Origin: Escherichia whittamii | GTDB taxonomy: Bacteria; Pseudomonadota; Gammaproteobacteria; Enterobacterales; Enterobacteriaceae | Reading direction: 5' to 3' | DNA length: 64,000 nucleotides | Assembly: GCF_014836715.1 (NCBI RefSeq) | Contig: NZ_JACSQI010000007.1 | Span: forward strand, 1 to 64,000 | Shown: positions 29,657 to 39,080 of the stretch, piece by piece | Position numbering within the stretch: the first letter of the stretch is position 1 | How the letters are laid out: each line of letters begins with the position of its first letter | The notes under the pieces: model-generated | Told to the model about the DNA's origin: nothing | The model's input: the letters and a program-made list of their open reading frames with translations, nothing else | The model's database searches: none | Translations under genes and position numbers: made by a program

Positions 29657-30832
29657 CTACAACCCTAACGCATACTTCAGCGCCTGCCGTTTCAGTACGC
29701 CAGCACGTTCCGCCGCCATCAAACCAAGATTACGAACAAAACGCAGCGGCGGTAGATTATTGCTGAATCCGGCATAAAACAGATCCATACCACTTTGCAT
29801 AATGAAGTTATCCGCCATGCGCCGCATCTGGTAACGCTTGAGGACTGGATAACTGGCCCACGCTTCGCCATAGCTGCGCGCGTTCACCAGAACGTCAATC
29901 AGGGCATCGACATCGCGATAACCTAGATTTACCCCCTGCCCCGCCAGCGGATGGATGGTATGCGCGGCATCGCCCACCAGCGCCAGCCCTGGCTGAACAT
30001 ACTGCAACGCATGGCGGCGCGTCAGCGGAAACGCCCCTGCGGCAAGCGGTGTTACATAACCCAGACGCGACGGGAAATGTTTCGCTATTTCCGCCTGTAA
30101 CTGCGCCATATTCATACTCTGCAACTGGCGGATGCGTGCCGGAGAGTCATACCACACCAGCGACGCCCAGTTATCAAACAGCGGTAAAAACGCACGCGGA
30201 CCGTCCGGGGTAAACTGCTGCCAGGTGCTGTCGCCAGGATCGTTCTCACACTGTACGCTAATCAGCATGCAAGACTGCGCATACTGCCAGGCATGAACAC
30301 CAATTCCCGCCATCTGCCGCACCTGCGAATTTGCCCCGTCGGCACCAATCACCAGCTTCGTGCGGATCACTTCACCGCCCTTCAGTTCCAGCTCCTGAAG
30401 ATCATTATGGCGATGCAGCGCAATCAACGAGGTCGGCACACGTAACGTCACGTTCGGATGCGCTTCCAGCGCCTGCCACAGCGCCTGTTGCAGAACGGTG
30501 TTTTCCACCATATAGCCAAGCAACGGCAGCTTGAGTTCAGCGGCATCAAAGACCACATGCGCCGTTTCCCACTCCCAGGTTTCCAGTCTGCGGTAAGGAT
30601 GGCAACGCATAGCCTGTACCGCATCCCAGACGCCTAAACCTTTAAGCAATGATACCGAAGCCGCGCTGATCGCCGAGATCCGCACGTCCGGCTGGCTGTC
30701 GGCCACAAACGGCGCGGGCTGGGCATGCTCGATTACCGTTACCGAAAATCCGTGCTGCGCCAGTCCCAGCGCCAGTGCGCCGCCGACCATTCCTCCGCCG
30801 ACAATGGCAATTTCCGTTGGTTGATTTGTCAT
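29657..30832 (-). CDS. ubiF: 3-demethoxyubiquinol 3-hydroxylase UbiF
   Basis: UbiF (391 residues) is the FAD monooxygenase that adds the last hydroxyl group in ubiquinone synthesis. The dinucleotide fold IAIVGGGMVGGALALGLAQ is at the N-terminus, and the second FAD motif LVGDAAHTIHPLAGQGVNLG lies near residue 285. The ATG at 30832 with an AGGA site gives the known length; a TTG two codons upstream is less likely. It is divergent from miaB, with 145 bases between their start codons. Confidence 0.96.
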   Translation of the reverse strand: MTNQPTEIAIVGGGMVGGALALGLAQHGFSVTVIEHAQPAPFVADSQPDVRISAISAASVSLLKGLGVWDAVQAMRCHPYRRLETWEWETAHVVFDAAELKLPLLGYMVENTVLQQALWQALEAHPNVTLRVPTSLIALHRHNDLQELELKGGEVIRTKLVIGADGANSQVRQMAGIGVHAWQYAQSCMLISVQCENDPGDSTWQQFTPDGPRAFLPLFDNWASLVWYDSPARIRQLQSMNMAQLQAEIAKHFPSRLGYVTPLAAGAFPLTRRHALQYVQPGLALVGDAAHTIHPLAGQGVNLGYRDVDALIDVLVNARSYGEAWASYPVLKRYQMRRMADNFIMQSGMDLFYAGFSNNLPPLRFVRNLGLMAAERAGVLKRQALKYALGL

Positions 30833-30977
30833 GGTCAATCATCCTGTTAGCAATATGCTTTAAGTTTACAGGATTTTTACCCCCAAGGGCTGATAACGCT
30901 CATACTGGTCACAACGCCAGCAAAGCATTACACTATGCGCCCTGCATTCCTGGCTACTATTTCGCAAGAGCAAGTCG

Positions 30978-32402
30978 ATGACCAAAAAACTCCATATTAA
31001 AACCTGGGGCTGTCAGATGAACGAGTACGATTCATCGAAGATGGCCGATCTGCTGGATGCCACCCACGGCTATCAACTGACCGACGTGGCGGAAGAAGCG
31101 GATGTGCTGCTGCTGAACACCTGCTCAATCCGCGAGAAGGCTCAGGAAAAAGTCTTCCATCAGTTGGGTCGCTGGAAACTGTTAAAAGAGAAGAATCCGG
31201 ACCTGATTATCGGCGTCGGCGGCTGCGTGGCTTCGCAGGAAGGCGAACATATTCGTCAGCGCGCCCACTATGTCGATATTATTTTTGGGCCGCAAACGCT
31301 GCACCGCCTGCCGGAGATGATCAACTCCGTGCGCGGCGACCGCAGCCCAGTTGTAGATATCAGCTTCCCGGAAATCGAGAAGTTTGACCGTCTGCCAGAA
31401 CCGCGCGCTGAAGGGCCGACCGCGTTTGTCTCCATCATGGAAGGCTGTAATAAATATTGCACCTACTGCGTGGTGCCTTACACCCGTGGTGAAGAGGTAA
31501 GCCGCCCGTCCGACGATATTCTGTTTGAGATTGCCCAGCTTGCGGCACAGGGCGTGCGTGAAGTTAACCTGCTCGGTCAGAACGTGAACGCCTGGCGCGG
31601 TGAGAACTACGACGGCACCACCGGATCGTTTGCCGACCTGCTGCGTCTGGTTGCCGCCATCGACGGGATCGATCGCATTCGCTTTACCACCAGCCATCCG
31701 ATCGAATTCACCGACGATATCATCGAGGTGTATCGCGATACGCCGGAGCTGGTGAGCTTCCTGCATCTGCCGGTACAGAGCGGTTCCGATCGCATCCTCA
31801 ACCTGATGGGGCGTACCCATACGGCGCTGGAGTACAAAGCGATCATCCGTAAACTGCGTGCGGCGCGTCCGGATATTCAGATAAGTTCTGACTTCATCGT
31901 CGGCTTCCCTGGCGAAACCACCGAAGACTTCGAGAAAACGATGAAGCTGATTGCCGACGTCAATTTCGACATGAGCTACAGCTTTATCTTCTCCGCGCGT
32001 CCGGGTACGCCAGCTGCCGATATGGTTGATGATGTTCCGGAAGAAGAGAAGAAGCAGCGTCTGTATATTCTACAAGAGCGCATTAATCAGCAAGCGATGG
32101 CATGGAGCCGCCGGATGCTCGGCACCACCCAGCGCATTCTGGTAGAAGGTACTTCGCGTAAGAGCATCATGGAACTTTCCGGTCGTACTGAAAATAACCG
32201 CGTGGTTAACTTCGAAGGTACACCAGATATGATCGGTAAATTCGTCGATGTGGAAATTACCGACGTCTACCCGAACTCCCTGCGCGGTAAAGTGGTGCGT
32301 ACTGAAGATGAAATGGGTCTGCGCGTGGCAGAAACGCCGGAATCGGTGATTGCCCGTACCCGCAAAGAAAACGATCTTGGCGTGGGTTATTATCAGCCGT
32401 AA
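30978..32402 (+). CDS. miaB: tRNA-2-methylthio-N6-dimethylallyladenosine synthase MiaB
   Basis: MiaB (474 residues) is a radical SAM enzyme that adds the methylthio group to i6A37 in tRNAs. The N-terminal UPF0004 domain binds the auxiliary cluster through Cys12, Cys49 and Cys83 ([23 protein letters not shown]). The SAM cluster motif CNKYCTYC gives Cys157, 161 and 164. A C-terminal TRAM domain (about 380-445) binds RNA. Length equals that of the E. coli enzyme. FldA, encoded in this window, supplies electrons to such enzymes. Confidence 0.98.
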
Positions 32403-32408
32403 TTCTCT

Positions 32409-32439
32409 GGCCCGCCGTTCGGGTGGGCCTTGTTTTTTC
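32409..32439 (+). terminator. Terminator of miaB
   Basis: GGCCCGCC, loop GTTC and GGGTGGGCC are followed by TTGTTTTTT. It starts 7 bases after the miaB stop. Confidence 0.88.
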
Positions 32440-32554
32440 TCTCTTTATCCCCATTTTTATTGCAATGCTTGCGCCTTTTTCCTGTGGCGTGAATAATTTC
32501 CTTATAGGCCGGTGAATGTTCAGCTTCCGGCGGCATACAGATAAGAGGAACAGT

Positions 32555-33595
32555 TTGAACATAGACACTCGCGAAATCACCCTTGAGCCAGCAGACAACG
32601 CGCGTCTGTTGAGCCTGTGCGGCCCGTTTGATGACAACATCAAACAGCTCGAACGCCGTCTCGGCATCGAGATCAATCGCCGCGATAACCACTTTAAACT
32701 GACTGGCCGTCCGATTTGCGTCACCGCTGCGGCAGATATTCTGCGCAGCCTGTATGTCGATACCGCCCCGATGCGCGGTCAGATTCAGGATATCGAGCCG
32801 GAACAAATCCACCTTGCGATTAAAGAAGCGCGCGTGCTGGAGCAAAGCGCAGAGAGCGTGCCGGAGTACGGCAAAGCGGTCAATATCAAGACCAAACGCG
32901 GCGTGATTAAACCGCGCACGCCAAACCAGGCGCAGTACATCGCTAATATTCTCGACCATGACATCACCTTCGGCGTTGGCCCGGCGGGTACGGGTAAAAC
33001 CTACCTGGCAGTGGCAGCAGCGGTTGATGCGCTGGAGCGTCAGGAAATCCGTCGCATTTTGCTGACCCGTCCGGCGGTTGAAGCCGGTGAGAAACTGGGC
33101 TTCCTGCCCGGCGATTTAAGCCAGAAAGTAGACCCGTATCTGCGCCCACTGTACGACGCGCTGTTCGAGATGCTGGGCTTTGAAAAAGTCGAGAAGTTGA
33201 TTGAGCGCAACGTCATTGAAGTCGCACCGCTGGCCTATATGCGTGGTCGTACGCTGAACGACGCGTTTATCATTCTCGATGAGAGCCAGAACACCACCAT
33301 CGAACAGATGAAGATGTTCCTGACCCGTATCGGTTTTAACTCAAAAGCGGTTATTACCGGCGACGTCACCCAGATCGACCTGCCGCGCAACACCAAGTCA
33401 GGCCTGCGTCATGCCATCGAAGTGCTGGCTGAAGTCGAAGAAATTAGCTTTAACTTCTTCCACAGTGAAGACGTTGTTCGTCACCCAGTGGTGGCGCGTA
33501 TCGTTAACGCTTATGAAGCCTGGGAAGAAGCCGAACAAAAACGTAAAGCGGCGCTGGCGGCAGAACGCAAGCGCGAAGAACAGGAACAAAAATGA
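32555..33595 (+). CDS. phoL: PhoH-like ATPase PhoL (YbeZ)
   Basis: A 346-residue PhoH-family NTPase that works with the RNase YbeY in rRNA maturation. The Walker A motif GPAGTGKT is at 142-149, and the Walker B-like FIILDESQN follows; the C-terminus is charged ([15 protein letters not shown]). The TTG at 32555 follows an AAGAGGAA site and gives the known length; an ATG at 32516 in the same frame would add 13 residues and is less well placed. Its stop overlaps the ybeY start by 4 bases. The operon is phoL-ybeY-corC-lnt. Confidence 0.94.
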   Translation: MNIDTREITLEPADNARLLSLCGPFDDNIKQLERRLGIEINRRDNHFKLTGRPICVTAAADILRSLYVDTAPMRGQIQDIEPEQIHLAIKEARVLEQSAESVPEYGKAVNIKTKRGVIKPRTPNQAQYIANILDHDITFGVGPAGTGKTYLAVAAAVDALERQEIRRILLTRPAVEAGEKLGFLPGDLSQKVDPYLRPLYDALFEMLGFEKVEKLIERNVIEVAPLAYMRGRTLNDAFIILDESQNTTIEQMKMFLTRIGFNSKAVITGDVTQIDLPRNTKSGLRHAIEVLAEVEEISFNFFHSEDVVRHPVVARIVNAYEAWEEAEQKRKAALAAERKREEQEQK

Positions 33596-34059
33596 GTCAG
33601 GTGATCCTCGATTTACAACTGGCATGTGAAGATAATTCCGGGTTGCCGGAAGAGAGCCAGTTTCAGACATGGCTGAATGCGGTGATCCCGCAGTTTCAGG
33701 AGGAGTCGGAAGTGACCATTCGCCTGGTCGACACCGCCGAAAGCCACAGTCTCAATCTGACCTATCGCGGTAAGGATAAGCCGACTAACGTGCTCTCCTT
33801 CCCGTTTGAAGTGCCGCCAGGCATGGAAATGTCGCTGCTGGGCGATCTGGTTATCTGCCGTCAGGTCGTTGAGCAGGAAGCACAGGAGCAAGGCAAACCA
33901 CTGGAGGCGCACTGGGCGCATATGGTGGTGCACGGCAGTCTGCATTTGTTAGGTTACGATCACATCGAAGATGACGAAGCAGAAGAAATGGAAGCCCTCG
34001 AAACAGAGATTATGCTTGCTCTGGGCTATGAGGATCCGTACATTGCCGAGAAAGAGTAA
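33592..34059 (+). CDS. ybeY: Endoribonuclease / rRNA maturation factor YbeY
   Basis: YbeY (155 residues) is a zinc-dependent endonuclease needed for 16S rRNA 3' processing and ribosome quality control. The UPF0054 motif [11 protein letters not shown] gives zinc ligands His114, His118 and His124; Arg59 lies in [17 protein letters not shown]. The ATG overlaps the phoL stop (ATGA). Length matches E. coli YbeY. Confidence 0.97.
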   Translation: MSQVILDLQLACEDNSGLPEESQFQTWLNAVIPQFQEESEVTIRLVDTAESHSLNLTYRGKDKPTNVLSFPFEVPPGMEMSLLGDLVICRQVVEQEAQEQGKPLEAHWAHMVVHGSLHLLGYDHIEDDEAEEMEALETEIMLALGYEDPYIAEKE

Positions 34060-34088
34060 TTTGCCAGGCGTTTGACTGGCAGACGTCC

Positions 34089-34117
34089 CCGCCGTTGGTG
34101 ATTAACGACGGCGTTTT
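34089..34117 (+). terminator. Attenuator-like hairpin between ybeY and corC
   Basis: CGCCGT...ACGGCG is followed by TTTTG. It lies 30 bases after ybeY and 32 before corC, and may partly uncouple the downstream genes. Confidence 0.5.
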
Positions 34118-34148
34118 GATTAACTAACATGAGAACCCATACGACGCC

Positions 34149-35027
34149 ATGAGCGACGACAATTCACACAGTAGTGACACGATAAGCAACAAGAAGGGAT
34201 TTTTCTCCCTGTTACTCAGCCAACTTTTCCACGGTGAACCGAAAAACCGTGACGAACTGCTGGCGCTGATCCGTGATTCCGGGCAGAACGACCTTATCGA
34301 CGAAGATACGCGCGATATGCTCGAAGGGGTAATGGACATCGCAGACCAACGCGTTCGCGACATCATGATCCCCCGTTCCCAGATGATTACCCTGAAACGC
34401 AACCAGACGCTGGATGAATGCCTTGATGTCATCATCGAGTCTGCCCACTCACGTTTCCCGGTGATCAGCGAAGACAAAGATCACATTGAAGGGATTCTGA
34501 TGGCGAAAGACTTGCTGCCATTTATGCGCAGCGATGCTGAAGCCTTCAGCATGGACAAAGTGTTACGTCAGGCGGTTGTCGTTCCTGAAAGTAAGCGCGT
34601 AGACCGGATGCTGAAAGAGTTTCGCTCTCAGCGTTACCACATGGCGATCGTCATTGACGAATTCGGCGGTGTTTCCGGTCTGGTGACCATTGAAGACATC
34701 CTGGAACTGATTGTTGGTGAGATTGAAGATGAGTATGACGAAGAAGATGATATCGACTTCCGTCAACTTAGCCGTCACACCTGGACCGTGCGCGCGCTGG
34801 CTTCCATCGAAGATTTCAACGAAGCGTTCGGCACCCACTTTAGCGATGAAGAGGTCGACACCATCGGTGGTCTGGTGATGCAGGCGTTTGGGCATCTTCC
34901 GGCGCGTGGTGAAACCATCGACATCGACGGTTACCAGTTCAAAGTGGCGATGGCCGACAGTCGGCGTATTATTCAGGTTCATGTCAAAATTCCGGATGAC
35001 TCACCCCAGCCGAAGCTGGATGAATAA
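34149..35027 (+). CDS. corC: CBS-domain protein CorC (YbeX)
   Basis: CorC (292 residues) is a cytoplasmic protein with two CBS domains (about 65-185; [17 protein letters not shown] and [15 protein letters not shown]) and a C-terminal CorC/HlyC domain (about 205-285). It was linked to magnesium and cobalt efflux with CorA, and more recently to ribosome metabolism. The N-terminus is polar with no membrane helix. Length matches the E. coli protein. lnt follows after 24 bases. Confidence 0.95.
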   Translation: MSDDNSHSSDTISNKKGFFSLLLSQLFHGEPKNRDELLALIRDSGQNDLIDEDTRDMLEGVMDIADQRVRDIMIPRSQMITLKRNQTLDECLDVIIESAHSRFPVISEDKDHIEGILMAKDLLPFMRSDAEAFSMDKVLRQAVVVPESKRVDRMLKEFRSQRYHMAIVIDEFGGVSGLVTIEDILELIVGEIEDEYDEEDDIDFRQLSRHTWTVRALASIEDFNEAFGTHFSDEEVDTIGGLVMQAFGHLPARGETIDIDGYQFKVAMADSRRIIQVHVKIPDDSPQPKLDE

Positions 35028-35051
35028 AACCGAAACTGGATAGATAACTAC

Positions 35052-36590
35052 ATGGCTTTTGCCTCATTAATTGAACGCCAGCGCATTCGCCTGCTGCTGG
35101 CGTTATTATTCGGTGCCTGCGGAACGCTGGCCTTCTCTCCTTATGACGTCTGGCCTGCGGCGATTATTTCGCTGATGGGGCTTCAGGCGTTAACCTTTAA
35201 CCGCCGCCCACTCCAGTCTGCCGCTATTGGCTTCTGCTGGGGATTTGGCCTGTTTGGCAGCGGTATTAACTGGGTCTATGTCAGCATCGCCACCTTTGGC
35301 GGGATGCCTGGCCCGGTTAACATCTTCCTGGTGGTGCTGCTGGCGGCGTATCTGTCGCTGTATACCGGACTGTTTGCTGGCGTGCTGGCGCGACTGTGGC
35401 CGAAAACCACCTGGCTACGCGTGGCGATTGCCGCCCCTGCCCTCTGGCAAGTGACCGAGTTTCTACGCGGTTGGGTACTGACTGGCTTCCCGTGGCTACA
35501 GTTCGGCTATAGCCAGATTGACGGCCCGTTAAAAGGGCTGGCACCGATAATGGGCGTGGAAGCCATTAACTTCCTGCTGATGATGGTAAGCGGCCTGCTG
35601 GCGCTGTCGCTGGCTAAACGCAACTGGCGTCCGCTGGTGGTAGCCGTCGTGCTGTTTGCTCTTCCCTTCCCGCTGCGCTACATCCAGTGGTTTACCCCGC
35701 AACCGGAGAAAACCATTCAGGTTTCGATGGTGCAGGGCGATATTCCGCAATCGCTGAAGTGGGATGAAAGCCAACTTCTTAATACGCTGAAAATTTATTA
35801 CAACGCAACGGCACCGCTGATGGGCAAATCGTCGCTGATTATCTGGCCGGAATCGGCGATAACCGATCTGGAAATTAATCAGCAACCGTTCCTCAAAGCA
35901 CTGGACGATGAGTTGCGTGAGAAAGGCAGCTCGCTGGTAACCGGGATTGTCGACGCGCGTCTCAATAAGCAGAATCGCTACGATACCTACAACACCATCA
36001 TCACGCTGGGTAAAGGTGCGCCGTACAGCTACGAATCAGCCGATCGCTATAACAAAAACCATCTGGTGCCGTTTGGCGAGTTTGTCCCGCTGGAGTCGAT
36101 TCTGCGTCCGTTAGCGCCGTTCTTTGATCTGCCGATGTCGTCGTTCAGCCGTGGGCCATATATCCAGCCGCCGCTGTCGGTAAATGGTATTGAGCTTACT
36201 GCAGCTATTTGCTACGAGATCATTCTTGGCGAGCAGGTGCGCGATAACTTCCGCCCGGATACCGATTATCTGCTGACCATCTCTAACGATGCATGGTTTG
36301 GTAAGTCTATTGGTCCGTGGCAGCACTTCCAGATGGCGCGAATGCGTGCGCTGGAACTGGCTCGCCCGCTACTGCGCAGCACCAATAACGGCATTACAGC
36401 GGTGATTGGCCCGCAAGGGGAGATTCAGTCGATGATCCCGCAATTCACTCGCGAAGTGTTAACCACCAACGTGACGCCGACCACCGGACTCACACCGTAC
36501 GCACGTACCGGCAACTGGCCGTTGTGGGTACTTACGGCACTGTTTGGTTTTGCCGCTGTGTTGATGAGTCTGCGTACTCACAAACGTTAA
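35052..36590 (+). CDS. lnt: Apolipoprotein N-acyltransferase Lnt
   Basis: Lnt (512 residues) adds the third acyl chain to lipoproteins in the inner membrane, an essential step before Lol sorting of, for example, LptE and RlpA. Several N-terminal membrane helices (about 1-210) precede a periplasmic nitrilase domain with the Glu-Lys-Cys triad: [10 protein letters not shown] (Glu267), the Lys in [11 protein letters not shown] (Lys335), and AICYEI (Cys387). One more helix is at the C-terminus. It is the last gene of the phoL operon, followed by a BIME and a terminator. Confidence 0.97.
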   Translation: MAFASLIERQRIRLLLALLFGACGTLAFSPYDVWPAAIISLMGLQALTFNRRPLQSAAIGFCWGFGLFGSGINWVYVSIATFGGMPGPVNIFLVVLLAAYLSLYTGLFAGVLARLWPKTTWLRVAIAAPALWQVTEFLRGWVLTGFPWLQFGYSQIDGPLKGLAPIMGVEAINFLLMMVSGLLALSLAKRNWRPLVVAVVLFALPFPLRYIQWFTPQPEKTIQVSMVQGDIPQSLKWDESQLLNTLKIYYNATAPLMGKSSLIIWPESAITDLEINQQPFLKALDDELREKGSSLVTGIVDARLNKQNRYDTYNTIITLGKGAPYSYESADRYNKNHLVPFGEFVPLESILRPLAPFFDLPMSSFSRGPYIQPPLSVNGIELTAAICYEIILGEQVRDNFRPDTDYLLTISNDAWFGKSIGPWQHFQMARMRALELARPLLRSTNNGITAVIGPQGEIQSMIPQFTREVLTTNVTPTTGLTPYARTGNWPLWVLTALFGFAAVLMSLRTHKR

Positions 36591-36592
36591 TG

Positions 36593-36692
36593 TGCCTGAT
36601 GCGCTACGCTTATCAGGCCTACAAAGTTTGTGCAATGTATTGAATTTGCGCGATTTTGTAGGCCGGATAAGGCGCTCACGCCGCATCCGGCA
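36593..36692. repeat. REP pair (BIME) between lnt and the rhomboid gene
   Basis: TGCCTGATGCGC...CTTATCAGGCC and AGGCCGGATAAGGCG...CGCATCCGGCA flank the core TGCAATGTATTGAATTTG. The right flank CAAAGCGCACGTTGTCA is shared with the copies at 26033 and 28103. Confidence 0.9.
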
Positions 36693-36721
36693 TAAACAAA
36701 GCGCACGTTGTCACAATCGGT

Positions 36722-36748
36722 GGGGCGTGATCATCATGCCCCTTTTTC
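36722..36748 (+). terminator. Terminator of lnt
   Basis: GGGGC...GCCCC with inner GATCATC pairing is followed by TTTTTCTT. It lies between lnt and the convergent rhomboid gene, beyond the BIME. Confidence 0.75.
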
Positions 36749-38626
36749 TTACCGTTCAGGGACACAAGCTACATCGCCATATTGGGGATGCCGAATAATT
36801 ACCTGCGGATCTAGCGAGTGCGTCCTGTCCATTTGGATTAACCCGTTCTTCGCCATAACAAATATCTTTCTGCCATCCGCCGAAAAACGAAGGTGATTAA
36901 CATAGCTGGCAGGATAAACGCCAATAATCTGCCCGGCATTAATGTTGAGCAGGATGACATAACCTTCCAGGCCATATGACACCAACGCTAAATACTGACC
37001 GTCCGGGCTAATACCCTCAACGGAATAAACGCTCCTGCTACACCATTGCGTCATAACACTGGCTTGTTGATCCCCTGCGCTTATACGCGAAATACCCTGA
37101 CTATCGGCAAAAATAATCTCGTCATTTTCTGATTTGAATCCCATCGCAGAAACCACGCCACGCGCATCACCGGCGGGAAAGCCTTCTTTCTGATGCGTGA
37201 TGGTATTGATGCGTACAATGTCACCTCTGACCATACCGGGTATCAACAATGTTTTTTCATCCGGGGAAAGTGCCATAACCCAGGCGCCGGGTTTATTACT
37301 TGTCCCCGTCCCGTCGTATTTCTCCAGCGGGATATCCGCCACGTGTTGATAAGCCACCAGATCAATGGCTGACACACTATTACTGGTGCGATTCATCACC
37401 CAGGCTTTTGTGCCATCGCGCGAGAGGATAAGGCGGTCAGGATGTGCGCCGGTGGTAATCGACTGAATAATCTCCCCCGTCGCCACGTTAATGACCGATA
37501 ACGCATTAGCTTCAAATGAAGTCGCATACAGCAACTTTTCATCGGGACTTAACACCAGCGATCTGACGCCCTGATCTTTACAGCCACCACAATGTTTGAC
37601 TGACTTTTCTTTCGCTATGGGCGCAGTAAAGGTATGCAGGATTTTCTTTTGTCCGAGGTCGAAAACAACAATGCTGTTCGTGTTTTCAATTGCGGCATAC
37701 AACGTATTACCATCCCGACTGATCGCCATATCATGGATATCGGTAATCTCAGCGAGCAAATCACCACTGGCCTGCTCACGACTTACCGGAGCGGATAATG
37801 TTTCCCTAAGGGCGTTACGCTCCTCCACTAACTGCTGCTTTTTTTGTCGTCGCTCTTGTTCAATCTCCTGCGGATAAAACTCTTCACGCAGGCTTTGCCT
37901 GACCTGTAAAACTGATTCATCAATCTGCTGCTGCGCAATCCAGATAGCCCCGGTCAGAAGAATACTGCCCACAACCATAATCCCAACGACCGTAACAAGT
38001 TTGTTTTGACCAGGTAAACGTGCGCTCAACCAACCTAAGGCGCCACCCGCAATCAGTCCACCAATATGGCAAGCATTGTCTATTCCTGTTTGCCGGGCAC
38101 CGTACAACAGTGTCAGCACAACCATACCCAACAGAGGAAATACTCGCCGCTGGTTTTTATGGTGTGTGCCCACACCTGAAGCAAGCTGTGTTGCTATCGC
38201 AGCGCCAGCTATTCCCATAATTGCCCCGGATGCCCCAACGCTGATGACTATCTGCTCACTTTCGCGTAACGCATAACAGGCGCTGATTAGCCCACCAAAG
38301 ACGCCAGAGAATAGCCAGACAATCAGGAGTCGCCATTTTCCCAGAATCCGTTCCGCCACTCCCCCTACCACCAGGAGTGCAAACATATTCATCAGCAAAT
38401 GAGAAACACTGCTGTGCAGAAAGACACTGCTCAATAAGCGCCAGGATTCACCCGACAACGTGAGAGAAGCAACGTTAGCACCAAGATGGATGAGTGCAGA
38501 TTGATCGACTTCTTCATAACTCATCCATTGTGCGAGATAACAAAATATCCCAACACAGAGCGCAAAAAGGATAAGAGTTATTGCGGGTAATTGAACATTT
38601 AACGGCTTAACCGAAGATGCATACAT
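36749..38626 (-). CDS. Rhomboid intramembrane protease fused to a beta-propeller
   Basis: A 625-residue, two-part protein. Residues 1-205 form a rhomboid core of six helices: the WR motif at 62-63, HSSVSHLLMN (His71, His76, Asn80), GASGAIMG with catalytic Ser133, and CHIGG with His187. A seventh helix (about 210-230) and a charged, probably coiled-coil segment (about 238-277) lead to YVTN/WD-like repeats from about 296 to 600 (LSPDEKLLYATS, LSRDGTKAWV, LSPDEKTLLIP, ISPDGQYLALVS, FSADGRKIFV). With the N-terminus inside, the seventh helix places the propeller in the periplasm. A CGGC pair is at 346-349. The ATG at 38626 follows AAGGAAG. K-12 has no such gene here. Family calls are firm from motifs; substrate and role are unknown. 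Confidence 0.9.
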   Translation of the reverse strand: MYASSVKPLNVQLPAITLILFALCVGIFCYLAQWMSYEEVDQSALIHLGANVASLTLSGESWRLLSSVFLHSSVSHLLMNMFALLVVGGVAERILGKWRLLIVWLFSGVFGGLISACYALRESEQIVISVGASGAIMGIAGAAIATQLASGVGTHHKNQRRVFPLLGMVVLTLLYGARQTGIDNACHIGGLIAGGALGWLSARLPGQNKLVTVVGIMVVGSILLTGAIWIAQQQIDESVLQVRQSLREEFYPQEIEQERRQKKQQLVEERNALRETLSAPVSREQASGDLLAEITDIHDMAISRDGNTLYAAIENTNSIVVFDLGQKKILHTFTAPIAKEKSVKHCGGCKDQGVRSLVLSPDEKLLYATSFEANALSVINVATGEIIQSITTGAHPDRLILSRDGTKAWVMNRTSNSVSAIDLVAYQHVADIPLEKYDGTGTSNKPGAWVMALSPDEKTLLIPGMVRGDIVRINTITHQKEGFPAGDARGVVSAMGFKSENDEIIFADSQGISRISAGDQQASVMTQWCSRSVYSVEGISPDGQYLALVSYGLEGYVILLNINAGQIIGVYPASYVNHLRFSADGRKIFVMAKNGLIQMDRTHSLDPQVIIRHPQYGDVACVPER

Positions 38627-38782
38627 GAGGTAATTCTTCCTTGAAAAGACAGGTAAAAAGCATTTTTCTCGTGTGCAGTTATCATCCCGGCAAACGTCCC
38701 ATACCGAAAAGTTAACCCTGTCCGAAATATGACTTTTTCAGCCTAAAATTACAATCGTAATTAATTCACCTCTAATTATTTT

Positions 38783-38799
38783 TTGGCATGTAAGTTGCT
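38783..38799 (+). promoter_or_regulatory. Sigma-54-type promoter of gltIJKL
   Basis: TTGGCATGTAAGTTGCT fits the consensus TTGGCACG-N4-TTGCW, with GG (38785-38786) and GC (38797-38798) ten bases apart, as required. Transcription would start near 38810. Confidence 0.7.
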
Positions 38800-38866
38800 T
38801 TATTTATTGTGGAAACAAGGAAATCAGCCGAAGTACAACCGGGTTGCACCACCACAAATCAGCGGT

Positions 38867-38883
38867 AGCACCAAAAAGGTGCG
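38867..38883. promoter_or_regulatory. NtrC-like binding palindrome
   Basis: AGCACCAAAAAGGTGCG contains GCACC-N5-GGTGC, the core of the NtrC site TGCACC-N5-GGTGCA. It lies downstream of the sigma-54 element, which is unusual for an enhancer. Confidence 0.6.
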
Positions 38884-39080
38884 GTTTAAGAATTTTGCTT
38901 CGGAATGGTGCGGTGCATCTCGCAAAAACAAACAATAAAACAGCAATATCTTTACATTTGGCCAAACTAAATGTTACCTAACAAGCACAACACTGCACAA
39001 TAAAGTTGCAGATGATAACAACACAAACACTCACAACGGGTATCCATGCGTTCTTAACGCAGAAGATAAAGGAGTTGGAT

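Larger units (their letters stand above)
38627..39080. promoter_or_regulatory. Divergent control region of the rhomboid gene and gltI
   Basis: This 454-base AT-rich region separates two divergent genes. It holds a sigma-54-type promoter facing gltI (38783-38799), an NtrC-like palindrome (38867-38883) and related half-sites (TGCACC at 38845-38850, GGTGCGGTGCA around 38906-38916). The 5' leader of gltI would be about 270 bases. No gene or REP was found here. An AAAGGAG site precedes the gltI start. Confidence 0.6.
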
